Made by a program: the position numbers and the translations under genes. Shown here piece after piece: positions 11,334-23,225 of a stretch of 64,000 nt of DNA. The notes under the pieces are model-generated. The model was not told the DNA's origin. It saw only the letters and a program-made list of their open reading frames with translations, and searched no databases. The stretch is from Condylostoma magnum. Its lineage: Eukaryota; Ciliophora; Heterotrichea; Heterotrichida; Condylostomatidae. Position 1 is the stretch's first letter. Each line of letters begins with the position of its first letter. The stretch covers positions 1-64,000 of the forward strand of contig CAKKTI010000037.1 of NCBI GenBank assembly GCA_920105805.1, written 5' to 3'.

Positions 11334-13139
11334 ATGGCTTGAAGAAAACCATCTGAGGGAGGATATCGCACAGGTCTTCGTCTTCTTAACAGTCTTACAA
11401 ACCAAAAGGAAGAATTTCTAACAAATTCCCAGACACGCAGTGTATATTGGTACATTTGCGGTCCTACAGTATACGATCACTCCCACCTAGGCCATGCACG
11501 TACTTATATATGCTTTGACGTCATCAAGAGACTAATGCGGGACTACTTTGGCTACGACATAACAGTGTGTATGAACATAACAGATATAGACGACAAGATA
11601 ATAATAAAATCAAAAGAACAGGGCGTGGAATTTCATTAATTTGCACGACTGTGGGAATCTTCGTATATGAAAGACATGCAACTTCTAAACGTTGAGCTTC
11701 CAGATGTTATTACAAGAGTTAGTGAGTATGTGCCTGAGATAATTGACTATATATAGAAAATAATTGATAATGGATTTGCATATGAGTCCAATGGCTCCGT
11801 GTATTTTGACTCCAATGAGTTTAAGCAGGACCATGTATATGGAAAGCTGGAGCTTTCAGCTACATAAGATATGGAGAGAATTGCGGAGGCTGAGGGACAA
11901 CTGTCAGATGTATTCTCAAATGAAAAGAAGTCTTCATAGGATTTTGCACTGTGGAAGAAAAGTAAGGAAGGAGAGCCCAGCTGGGAGTCAAAGTGGGGGC
12001 CTGGAAGGCCTGGATGGCATATTGAGTGTAGTGCCATGGCCAGTGATGTCCTACCTTGCCCAATGGACATACATGCTGGAGGAGTTGATCTAAAATTCCC
12101 ACATCATTCTAATGAATTAGCCTAAAGTGAAGCCTACTTTAATTGTGATTAATGGGTTAATTATTTCTTACATACCGGGCATTTGCATATTGACGGGCTG
12201 AAAATGAGTAAAAGCTTGAAGAATTTTATCACAATTTAAAATATTACTAATTAATACACAGGGAAGCAAATTAGAATGCTCTTTATGCTCCATAGGTGGG
12301 ATACTTTCATGAATTACTCAGAAGGGTCGTTATAAGAGGCTGTATAAAGGGAAAGGCAATTCAATGAGTTTTTCTTGAATTACTAAGTGAAAATGAGAGA
12401 GACCTAAGATGTTGAAAAGTGGGACTAGAGGGACAAGGATCTCCACTAAGCATTCCTATTGTCGAAACAATAAATCCATGAATACCTCTTAGACAACCTT
12501 TAAATCGATGCTGCAATCAACGAGCTTTCTAATCTACTAAGATAAGTGAATACGTACATGGAAGGATCTGTTAAAAAGCCATTACTATCTACAATTGCTA
12601 AGTATATTCAATGGATTCTACAATGCACTGGATTAGAGTACAGGTTAGATATGGCACAAGACTCTATAGTTACACCAGTTCTTGATATTTTATCCCAATT
12701 CAGAGACGTTGTAAGAGCCTAGGCTAAAAGATCTAAGCAATTTGAGATTTTACAAAGTTGCGATAAGATAAGGGATGATGATCTTCCGGATCTAGGCATA
12801 AGACTAGAGGATAAGTCAGATGGCACAAGTATATGGAAATTTGCAGATAAAGAAGAGCTGAAAATTGAGAAAATGCGCAAAATGGCTGAAGAGGAGAAAA
12901 AGATAGAGCAAAAGCGAAAATATGCGGAAGATCAAGCGAAAAAGGAAGAACTGATGCGAGAAAAGGCCAGAGTTCCACCCACGGAAATGTTTTTAGCAAA
13001 AACTGAAGAATTCTCTGAGTTTGATGACAAAGGAATTCCAACTAAAGACGCGAATGGAGAAGTGCTCAAGAAGAGTCATAGAAAAAGATTAGAGAAAGAG
13101 TGGAAGAATCAGGAACGTTTGCATAAGAAATTTTCTTAG
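11334..13139 (+). CDS. CARS: Cysteinyl-tRNA synthetase
   Basis: 601 residues, class I aminoacyl-tRNA synthetase charging tRNA-Cys. The start context is ATAAAAATGG. Residues 30-70 contain the zinc Cys and the HIGH-type motif in [26 protein letters not shown] follows. The metal and cysteine site is in [14 protein letters not shown], then [15 protein letters not shown], and KMSKSLKN near residue 289. The C-terminal 120 residues are a charged helix typical of eukaryotic CARS. There is no N-terminal GST-like extension. Gln codons TAA/TAG appear in the body and W is TGA at residue 3. The end is TAG at 13137, 18 bases from the convergent GLTP gene. Confidence 0.96.
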
Positions 13140-13157
13140 GTAATTAACATTTACTAA

Positions 13158-13772
13158 TCAAGGTAAATTTAACCAATTCCTCTCTTCAAAATAATTCATT
13201 AGATACTCCTTTACTGGGAGCATGTTTAAATGTAAGTTCTCCATTCTTGCTATATTATCTTCCTAGTCTTCATTCTGCAATAATCTTGTAAGAAAAGTGT
13301 CCTTCTAAGGAGCCATTCTCATTGCTAGCTTTACAGCTGTTTTTATTTTTCATCCGTGGTGATTTCCAAAGGCTGCTTCGTATGCTTCTATGCAACCATC
13401 TTTCAAGGATTTATTAGTTGCTAAGCGTTGTAGAAAAAGTGTACTAAAATCTAAAGATCAAATCAGTCTTGTAAGAGTTCTTGCTACTGTTGGATTTGTC
13501 TTAGAGCCTTATTATATTAAATTATTCTCATCTTCATATTAAAGAAACTCCTAAAGAGTATAAAATTACTCGTTTTCCTGGAATTTTTGTATTAGTAATT
13601 AAAGCTTTGATTATAGATCTTTAGTTGCGAAGGTAAAAGCCATTCCGAGATGCTAGAAGCTTACAAGGCAGTTTTGCATTATTATAAAGAAGGCTTAGCA
13701 TGGGATGTTATCTAAGTTTGTCTACAGGAGTTAAAGGTTTGCTAATACTTCTTAGTAATTAAAATTAGACAT
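13158..13772 (-). CDS. Glycolipid transfer protein (GLTP/ACD11-like) domain protein
   Basis: 204 residues covering one GLTP domain and nothing else. The N-terminal helix FQHLGMAFTFATKDLQSK matches the conserved D/K headgroup site. The middle has ARTLTRLIWSLDFSTLF with the Arg/Trp-containing region, and AYEAAFGNHHGWKIKTAV supplies the conserved His. These small cytosolic proteins carry ceramide-based lipids between membranes. Absence of a PH or other domain suggests the single-domain CPTP/ACD11/GLTP type; specificity cannot be read. The stop is TGA. Its ATG lies 10 bases downstream of the stop of the upstream TmcB-like gene on the same strand. Confidence 0.88.
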
Positions 13773-13782
13773 TTTTAGGAAA

Positions 13783-16700
13783 CTAATATACAAATTTGAA
13801 GTTTTTAATTTCTTGCTCAATCTCTAAACATATGTGATTTGAAATCTGCCGTATGCCAAGAATCAAATAGGCAAATAGGAAGACTGATAGTACAATTAAG
13901 ATCTCCTTTCCTACAATGAACTGGTTATCAACAAATTGTATGTAATCATCTGCTAACAACTCACTTAGTTCTACAAGGGAAAGTTAAGTTGGTTAAAATT
14001 CTCTTATAAAGGGATTTATATTGAACAAACTAGGACTCTTAATGATAATCTATGCTTTCATTCATAGTTCTTTTAAGGCTGGCATAAGTCCAAACTATAT
14101 GTTTTTGAATTCTCCAGCATATTCTAGTAAGAATTTATCCAATTTTTTGCTTCTGAATCCTTCAACTTATCTTTTTAATGATATTTTACGTTTTGTAGCA
14201 CTTAAATTCTCATTTATCTCATATTCACTTTAAAAGGGTTTTTGGTAATCACTTAATGTCTTTCAGTAATCATTAACTTCATAATATTCCTCTTAAACCC
14301 AAAACCTTATCAAACTTTAATGAACTAAGGACTACTAAAACTATTAAGTCTAATCGTAAACTTTTTGCTGTTGATCCCTAATTGATTGAATTCCAAAGCT
14401 AAATAGCATAAAGCATGTTCCTGTAGTAATTAAATACAGTAGAGCAATCGTTCCTATGATTAGAATCTATTTCTTACTTATTTGATAAGTTTGTTTCTTT
14501 GTTATAGATTAAGACTCTTGCTCTTGATCTATATAAAAATTGTGGTATTCTGTTAGTCTTTCCATTATTTTTTATTTATCTATTTGCAAAACATGGCAAG
14601 GAATCCTAGTAAACTCTAGCCAAACATTTTTTCTGGTTTTATTAATTTGTCAAAGTAAAGGAACTGTTAATAACATTATAGCCAGACCTAAAATAGGAAT
14701 AATTAAAAATATTGCAACTTTGTATTAGAATATACTGTAGTCCATTTTATCCTAGTTGGTATCTATCATAATCTATGTTGTTTTATTTAGATTACTTATA
14801 CTGTAAGTAGGTAAATTAGTATAAAGCTCTAGATAATCTTAATTTTGATCAAAATCTTCTTAAGATTCTTCAATTACCGAAACTAGTTAAGTAACTCTTT
14901 TTATCTGATTGTAAACTGTGATTTAAGCTTAATTAGGATGCTACAATTACCTGTATTCTATATATGGCATAAACACATTTCCTATGTTTATTAGCTCATT
15001 TTAATAATAATCACTTATAGATTTAATCTTTTGATTTAATTATCTTATACTTTATCTAATATGCTTATCATCATTAAATTAATAATCCTGTATCTGCAAT
15101 TACTTAATATAGTAAGCTATATCAGAATAAGAGAACTAGATTTCATATAGAGATTAGGTAAAATATAAATCATCTTCAAAACATTGCTTATTTTCAGTAT
15201 AATGCCATAAAAGTAATTGAGAAAATACTGTTATAAATGCACAGTATAGAAAGATAATGATTCATAAGCATCTCTGATAGCCTTTTAATCTTTAACTTAT
15301 ACTTTTAAATCCATCAATAAACTTATCATACTAGCTCTATGATCCACTAAAGCTATTAAATACAGTCAAATTATCACTATAATCATCTATTTTGCAATCT
15401 TCTTCGCATTTGTAAACTTTAGGAACAGTAAAGTAATTAGAGCTATGAATTTTCATCAAACTACTGGAAGATTAGCTATCTGCTTTTACCTTTTTCTTTT
15501 ATTACTTTTAAATAAAAATAATACTAATGTCTTAATTATGCACTCTATTTACTTAAGATACGAGATAAAACCTTTCATTTTCTATTTGATAGGAGAATAT
15601 AATCCTATTTTCCCTATAATTATCCTTTAAAATCTACTCAATATCTATTTTTGTCAATATAATCATATAATGAAACCCATAAGTCTGTTTATAATTTACC
15701 ATATATTTAATTTACTATTTGTCATCTGATAATATTGCACAATCAGAATACTTTGCACTTATATCAACAAAAAGAAAAATAGAAATATCATGTGAAGTAG
15801 GATGATTTGCAATTCTTAGCTTGGTTTTTCCTTTAACAATAAATTCACCCCTTGTTTTAAAATAAAGCTCAGTATCGGAAAGATTTTTGAAAATGGTAGA
15901 TTTAGGCAATTATTACAGCATGTCCTCATAGATTGTGCAGATAGGATGGGGTAGTATTAGGTCTATCTTCTAGCCTTCAATATCAGAGTCTAAAAAGCCT
16001 AAACTGGAGTGATTTTAAAACCACTGTATTCTAATTTCATTATTTTGCATTCCTAGCATAAAAACTATAGTATTCTCTCCGAAGATGTGCACTTATTTGG
16101 ATAATTTTATTTATTTCATATCAATAAAAGCTTATTTAACTAGCCTTTAGCCTATTTACTCTGTCAAAATTACTTACTTAAATTAGCCATAATTCTGCAG
16201 TATTTAAGGCGAGTTTGTTTTTTGTATAAACTCTTAATAAAATGTAGTACAATCATTATAACTTTATCTTAATTCATAGACTTATTTGTATAGTTTTCTA
16301 AAATCTATTGGCTCCTCTCTTAAATTTTCTACCATCTTAAGATAATCCATACAGACAATAAAGTCCTTATGTTTTGCCTTCTCACAGTTTTCATAGTAAT
16401 ATATAAATTTAATTATCTCATTTTCTTATGGAATTTCCATAAACTTTTACTATAAGCTAAAAACTTGGGAATAAAAGCTAATTTTATCAATAAAGGACAG
16501 TTTTTATTAACTCATTTGACTAAGTATGTATTTGACCTAGTTTAATTTATTTGATTGCATGTAAAATTTCGCAGCTCACATTTTTACTTAGTATGAATGA
16601 GGATAGTACTTCAACCCTTTTTTTACAACTGTTTTTAGCTGTTTATTATTTTTTAAATCAAATTTGCCAGATTCTCAATCCCAGTACTTTCTTTAAACAT

Positions 16701-17724
16701 ACTCAACTGTATAATAAGAAATGAACTTTTTAGTACCTTAATTGTAGGCTAAAACTAACGATTACTTATGCTTTGCTAATAATACCAGGGGTATAATAGT
16801 CATGAAGTATATAATAGAATTAGTAAAGGAGTTTAATTCATAGAATGAGTTAATAACCAAAAGGATCCCTCATAATAGAGTCATTACTCCTTGTATTCCA
16901 TGAATTAGGTTAATCGCTTATAATTTGTACGGAAGGTCTAAAATTGTAAAATTACACCAGATTATTGAAATTGTTAATATTCCAAATGAAAGCAATTTTT
17001 AAGACTCTTCCCATGGTACAAACTAAGTAAAGAGTAAGAAACTTATTTGCATTGTTAAGATTTAAAACTCTTCTTTTAAACTTCTCACACTTTCTAGTTT
17101 GCATTTGCCTCATCCTGTAGGCTGTCTTATCAATTTTTCAACATATGCTGAGGAAATTAATAGAATTAATAGAGAATATAGCCAATAACAGCTTATTTCC
17201 AAGCAGCTTTCATTCAGAACTTAGCAAATTGTTACAATAGTAGGCAAAAATAGAAATTAGAAGAGTGTTCTGTATACTATTATATCTAAAGTTATCAGAA
17301 TTTAAAGCTTAGATTTTGGACTTTCTAAACTGTCTCTTTAGAAATGCTCAGTTTAGTTCAAATTCAGTGCAAAGATTCCTCCTTAGATTATAAAAATTGC
17401 GGCATATAGTGCTAATGCTATAATTATTATAATAAGTCTACTTAATCCAACTGCTTTTAATATTATATCAAGCCTTGAAGAGTAGTTTATAAAATTTATT
17501 ATTATTCCAAAATTTGCAGTGTCTCATAATGTAGATTATTCTACTAAAGGAAAGATTAGGGAAAGTTGTTAAAATGTTTGGACCAGGAGAATTATAATAA
17601 CTGATAGATAAGTTTGTTTAAAGCTTGACTATCGTATATATAAAAAGGTCTTTAATCAAGCTAGTTGGTATTTCTGAAAATAATCACTTGTTTTATCGTG
17701 AGAGCTAGATAAATTATCTTCCAT
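13783..17724 (-). CDS. Large TmcB-like PAS and multi-TM protein
   Basis: 1313 residues in a single frame of 1314 codons. Residues 1-330 contain about eight hydrophobic helices. A helical, TPR-like region follows (YYPHSYQVKMWAAKFYMQ near 400). A PAS domain covers about 545-690, recognisable by SSLGFLDSDIEGQKIDLILP and a later beta strand FIVKGKTKLRI. The C-terminal half has paired TM helices (WIIIFLYCAFITVFSQLLW, FLIIPILGLAIMLL, a third pair near 1040 and a last one near 1270). This architecture is that of proteins labelled TmcB/TmcC in heterotrich and other ciliate genomes, which are abundant and of unknown function; a sensory role is guessed from PAS. The stop is TAG. Confidence 0.75.
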
Positions 17725-18508
17725 TTAAAGAATGTTTAATTAAGTAGTTATAAAGATTATGTATCTGATATTTCTAAAATATGTTTTGAAAGGCTTTTTG
17801 TGTATATTATACTTTTCTCAACTTCTCATCATATTTGTTTTTCATAAAAATTGCTTATTTAAGTCGACTATAATAACTGTATATTTAACTTTGAAGTATC
17901 AATTTAATTCGTAGTTTTTCTGGTATAAGTACTATAAAAGAGTTAATATTCCCTTCTTATTAGCTTAAAGTTTAATCAATATAATTTTACCTTAAAAAAT
18001 AGCTTAAATATTCATTTTAATTCTAAAAGGGCTTATTTTTTAGTAGAATCCCTTAAATTATGATTAGTTTAATCAAAATTGTATCTTAAGAAGATACATA
18101 GTGCTACAAATTTTACAGGTTTAATAACTTTATTGAATGTTTAAAAGCCTTAAAAGTTATAAATTTTCCATATTTTACTTTAGATAACTTTTAAAAATAA
18201 ATCTGCAATATAATACCGTATTAATTACTTTATTAATTGGTTATAACTAAACATTATTAACTTGACCATACTATTAATAATAAGTTTTATTGAAAAAAGA
18301 ATTCATGAACAGAATTAGCTCTTATAGAAGAAATTGTCCATAAGAAATTTCAATAGCCTATGAATCCTAACAACAACTACTAATTTCCCTTTTCAAAGTC
18401 TAAAAATCCTTCCTATATCCCTTCTCCTAGTTTCCTTCAATTACTTAAAATTCTAAAACGATTTAAATCCTCCACACTTTCTAATTTCTTTTAATTCCTA
18501 CCATAAAA
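17725..18508. other. AT-rich intergenic region between divergent genes
   Basis: About 780 bases with no recognisable protein, RNA or repeat. It separates two divergently transcribed genes (TmcB-like and glutamate dehydrogenase) and is one of the longest non-coding intervals here, so it should hold both promoters. It ends in a CT-rich stretch (18400-18500) just upstream of the ATAAAAATG start context of the dehydrogenase gene. No specific site can be assigned. Confidence 0.5.
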
Positions 18509-19975
18509 ATGTTAAGTCGAGCCTTACAGTTTTCCGCTCGCAGATTTTCTTAATCTGCAGCGAGTAGTGAACCTTCTTTCCTAGAATGTGTGAACATTTA
18601 TTTTGAAAAGGCAGCAAAATACACTTAAATTGACCCACAAGTGCTGAGCTTAATCCGGTAATGCGATGCAGCGTATAGAATGACCATTCCTCTCAGAAAG
18701 GACGATGGATCCATAGCGCACTACACGGCTTACAGGGCTCAGCATTCCAGACATAAGTTACCTACTAAAGGAGGTACAAGATTTGCTATGGACGTAGACC
18801 TTGATGAGGTTGAAGCTTTGTCCTTTTTGATGACACTCAAATGCTCATGTGTCAATTTGCCGTATGGAGGGGCCAAAGGAGGTATAAAAGTAGACCCAAA
18901 ATCACTGAGTGCCAATGAGCTGGAAGCATTGACTAAGAGGTATGCGTTAGAACTATCAAAAAAGGGATTTATGAGCCCAGGAAATGATGTGCCAGGCCCA
19001 GACATGGGTACAGGGGAGCGAGAAATGGCCTGAATGATGGATTCTTTCCGTTTCCATAACCCTTAGAACATAAACGCAATGTCAGTGGTAACAGGCAAAC
19101 CTCTAGCTGTTGGTGGTATAAGTGGTAGAACAGAATCAACAGGTTTAGGAGTGTACTATGCTTTACGTAAAATCCTATCAGACAAGCACTACACTGAGAA
19201 ACTATCAATTCCTTCCGGAGTAAGTGGCAAATCAGTGGTTTTGCAAGGATTCGGAAACGTGGGATATTGGTTTGCTCATTTCATGCAAAACGACGGTGCA
19301 AAGATAGTAGGGATAATAGAACATACGGGTTCTATATACAACGAGAATGGAATAGATGTACAAGATGCTAAGTAATTCCTTATAAAAAGAAAATCTTTGA
19401 AAAACTATCCAAAGGCAACAACAGCCGAGGACGCTTAGGAAATCTTTAAAATGCCATGTGATATAGTAGTTCCAGCTGCTGTTGAACGTTCCATTACTGC
19501 ATCTAACGCTCCTCATTTCCAATGCAAAATAGTCGCTGAGGGGGCAAACGGCCCTACAACTCCAGCAGGCGAGGAAGAGCTAGAGAAAAAGGGTATATTA
19601 GTACTACCTGATCTGCTTATGAACGCGGGAGGTGTTACAGTGTCTTACTTTGAATATGTAAAGAACCTAGGACACATAAGACCCGGGCAATTAACTAAGC
19701 GCTGGGAGGCTAAGAGCAAGCGTCAATTTCTAGAAAGTATTGCTAAATTCAGAGCTTTGAATTTCTAAAGTAAGGAAATTGACTGGCACTCCGCCCTAGA
19801 AGGTGCCAATGAGATAGATTTGGTATATGGAGGTCTGGAGGACGTAATGGTTGAGGCTGTAGAGGAGACTAAGCAGACAAGTATAAAACTAGGCGTTAAT
19901 TTAAGAATTGCTGCATATGTCAACGCGTTGAACAGAATCCACGAGGCAACCATGGGAGGAACTATCGGGTTTTAG
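18509..19975 (+). CDS. GDH: Glutamate dehydrogenase, mitochondrial
   Basis: 488 residues; converts glutamate to 2-oxoglutarate and ammonia. The first 25 residues (MLSRALQFSARRFSQSA) are a typical mitochondrial presequence. KGGTRF and the catalytic Lys region YGGAKGG (near 119) are followed by GPDMGTGEREMAW, whose Trp is TGA at 19031-19033. The dinucleotide fold motif GFGNVG is near residue 247, and EGANGPTTP and NAGGVTVSYFE are intact. This is the about 450-500 residue hexameric type. Cofactor choice (NAD or NADP) is not decided. It uses fewer TAA/TAG for Gln than its neighbours. It ends with tandem TAG TAA. Confidence 0.96.
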
Positions 19976-19988
19976 TAAATTAGTAAAA

Positions 19989-21419
19989 ATGTCAAGAAGA
20001 ATGAATAATTCAGACACTGAGTCAGGAGAGGAGAAGGAGGACTTGATTATTGACGAGGATGACAGGGTATATATAGAAGGGCTTACTGAGATTGAGCGTC
20101 AGCGTGTACTTGCAGAGCGATACGAGTAGAAGAGCAATGAAAGGCTAAGAAGGTAGATTTTGCAGTAGTCAGGAGGGGATATCAGGCAGTCATCACCAAT
20201 AAGTTCAGACAGTTTGTCTTCCTATGACTCGTAAAAGGCGAATAAGAGGAGGAAAAGGAAAAGGAAGGATAAGGATTATAAAGCAAGACCGGAAAAGCGA
20301 GTTAAGAGGACGCGGGTATTGCAGGAGCCTAAGGTGAGTTCTTTTAAGCCTAATGCCAAGCTGTAGTTGTAGGATATTGAAAAAATCAGGGTGTCGAGAG
20401 ATCAATTGATTAAATGACTGCCGCATCTGTACTTTGATAAAACTGTTATTGGGTCGTTTGTTAAAGTGCATATTGGGAACGCAAGGGGTACTGATATACC
20501 TATGTATCTAATGTGTGAGGTAGTCGGAGTTATTTAGTAGACTGATTATTACAAAATTGATTCTAAGTCAAAACAGGATACTAATAAGTTGCTAGTGCTC
20601 ACTCATGGGAAAACTAAGAAAAATATGAGGATTAGTGTGGTCAGTAATAGCAAATTTATGCTAGATGAGTTTGAAAAGTACATGAACCGTTTACAGAAAG
20701 AAGGGTTGAAAGCTGTGTCTTTAATGCATGTGGAAAGCAAAATACAAGATATACAGGCTGCGATTAATTACAAATACACAGCAGAGGAGTTCGAGCAAGT
20801 AATTGCGAAGCAAAATGAAACTAAGCTAGCTAGAGGGATTATAGACTCCAAAACCGCCTAGTTAGAAATCGACAGGCTGAGAGTTATGATGGAAGAAGTC
20901 AGGACTAAGTGGGAATAATCCTAGGATGGTAATTAGGAGTATAGGGATAAGTTTATTCAGTATGAGGCAAAGATTAAACAGCTTGAGTAATTTGTGTAGA
21001 ATGATCAAGATATGGATGAGGATAGTAAAATTATTGAAAAGCTGAACGAGAGGAATAGGTTGAGGTAAAGATAAATTGATGAAAATAGATCGGAGGAGTT
21101 AAGGAAGAAAATGAGAGCTTAATAGAAAGAGGAAGAAAACAAGAAGTTGGAAGTTTAAAAATAAAGTAAGATATATGCAGAACTGACGTTGTACTAATAA
21201 GACTAATTGCTGATTGAAAAGTAGTTATAAGCACATAAAACTGAATTAGATATCGATTAACTTGTTGCCTAACATTCTATTAGCAGTATAAAGATATAAG
21301 AGTATCCGTAATTGCTATCCTTCGTATAGTATTAAAATGAAGATGATGTAATTTGTATTCAGGAGAACAAGTAAGTAATTAGTATGGAAGATTGGAAATA
21401 ACAGAGAAATTTAAAATGA
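19989..21419 (+). CDS. RTF1: RNA polymerase II-associated protein RTF1 (Plus3 domain)
   Basis: 476 residues. An acidic N-terminus is followed by GLTEIERQRVLAERYE, the signature just before the histone-modifying region of RTF1, then a basic, serine-rich linker with KRRKRKRK (nuclear localisation). The Plus3 domain runs from about 133 (VSRDQLIKWLPHLYF, Trp as TGA) to about 270 (TNKLLVLTHG, RISVVSNSKF). The C-terminal third is coiled coil. RTF1 works with the PAF1 complex in transcription elongation and H2B ubiquitylation; Plus3 binds phosphorylated SPT5. It begins 13 bases after the first stop of GDH and ends in tandem TGA TAA. Confidence 0.92.
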
Positions 21420-21545
21420 TAAAGTTAGTAATAAATTATATCAACTTTTGTATATATAAGTTAATTAGATGGCATCAGTAGTTAATTAAATAGCTCTCAA
21501 CCATCTTCACTAAATTTTTAATTATCTCTCCAGTCTGTAAACAAT

Positions 21546-22871
21546 ATGTGAAACAATTTACCTATTTGGAAGAGGAATAGTAACTTTAACACAGCAATTC
21601 TACTATATATTATTACAGGAGGCTAATTTTTTGTACTTGAATCTTTAATTGTTGTAATGTTTCTCCAAATGTTCGACCACCCAGACCATATTGCAATTCT
21701 TTTCACTTTTTTAGGATTTTCACTAGGAATGATTGCATCAGGATTTACAGTAAAAATTCTACATAGAATTATAGGAGAAAGACTTTTAATGATCTGTATA
21801 TCGGTAATCAATTCAATCATAGTAATAATGATTTAATAATAGCTACCTATAAGTGAATTTAATGCTCAAATCAAGGTCCTATTCACTATTTTGATAGCCT
21901 TTGAATCTTATTGTACTTATGTATGCACTTGTTTGATTTTTACTTATATAGCCTTTTACATTCCTAGAAAATAACGGAGAATTTATATAGGAACCACAAT
22001 TTTGGTTGTATTCACAGGAGGAACTTTAGTCCTATCAACAATGGCTATTATACAGCATATATATAACTCAAGTCTATCTGAAACAATCATTGGATACTTT
22101 TTACTACTATAAATTACCCTTATAATTCCTAGTATATTAATTAAACCAATAAAATCTAATTTTATAGGCAGTGATTTAGTAGCAGAGAGATATAGAGTTA
22201 AGAATAGAAAATATAAAGAAAGAGATATTATGCTTGTTGGATTTATATAATAAGCTGATACTGCCAGTTTTTACTGAATAGGCACAAAATTATTGGACAT
22301 TGATACCCATCCTGAAAACATTCATCAGTTTTTCATATTTCTTCTTCTATTCTTTGTGCTGACCCAATTAGCAGCTCTAGTTTTTGCCTTTACCTTTAGA
22401 CATAGCAAACTTAACAGTATTTTGATTACTATTATATCAATGCAGACTATTGTATTGGTAATATTTTGAATAGTGATAAGTATTTATACTTCTAACTCAT
22501 TCAATATTATATTAGGCTGCATATTCATGTCTGTAAAAGGCTTTTATTGTAGTTATCTATGATAAATAGTGATTTGCCTTTTAAACGAGTTGAATTAAGA
22601 TCATATGAAGAGTATAAGCTTGCATTACATATTCACAGGAATTGCTTTTACTTATGTAGGTATAATGATTACGTTTATAAAGCAATATTACTAAGTTTTT
22701 ATCACAATTGATACAGGACTCTCCTTATTTAGTTTACTTTGATTTATTAAAGAAAGAAATATAAGACTGAATGAATTTAGTTATGCAAAGGCTCAAGATA
22801 CTTCTATAATTAGTATGAGCAGTATTTTGTAATAAAGTATTATTAATAGATTGTTTTACTAAGATTTATAG
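21546..22871 (+). CDS. Major facilitator-type transporter
   Basis: 441 residues with about 11-12 membrane helices. The region after the second helix, GFSLGMIASGFTVKILHRIIGER, fits the MFS loop 2-3 pattern (G, then basic residues). A central cytosolic stretch (SDLVAERYRVKNRKYKER) separates two six-helix halves. The start at ATG 21546 gives a short polar N-terminus before the first helix; the frame is open further upstream to the RTF1 end but without a convincing start. Substrate is unknown. Tandem TAG TAA closes the gene at 22869-22874. MFS assignment is by topology and one motif, so another 12-TM family is possible. Confidence 0.65.
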
Positions 22872-22908
22872 TAAGTGTTTAAATTGTTCAATAGATTCTA
22901 TTAATAAA

Positions 22909-23223
22909 TTAATTTCTTAAAAGGGGGTTACCTTCATCCGAGGAATTATCATCATTGTTATCTTAGTAATCCTTAATAGTATCTAACTCTTTATCTGCTA
23001 TAAACCGCTTCTCTTTTGTTATATAGCCAAGGCTTATTGCGAAAATTACAGAATAAATTGCAGCGGCTCACACACATGTTTACCCAGCAATAGGTCTTGG
23101 CGAATTTATTTCAATATACTCATAATTTGAAGCAAATAAACTGCCTAGAATAGTCTATGTAAAATTTACTAAAAAAATAGCTGCAATTAAACTAAAACCT
23201 GCACATAGTTCCGGAAAAGTCAT
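22909..23223 (-). CDS. Small two-TM membrane protein
   Basis: 104 residues: MTFPELC followed by a hydrophobic helix (GFSLIAAIFLVNFTQTILG), a short loop with SPRPIAGQ, a second helix (WAAAIYSVIFAISLGY) and an acidic Asn/Asp-rich tail (NNDDNSSDEG). No family recognised; the two-helix hairpin with cytosolic acidic tail could be an accessory subunit. Its ATG lies 2 bases past the stop of the K+ channel gene on the same strand, so it may be expressed with it, though co-transcription is only inferred from spacing. Confidence 0.55.
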
Positions 23224-23225
23224 TA

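Noticed and set aside
11747-12102. Minus-strand and alternative plus-strand open stretches
   Set aside because: They fall within the CysRS catalytic core, fully conserved in another frame.
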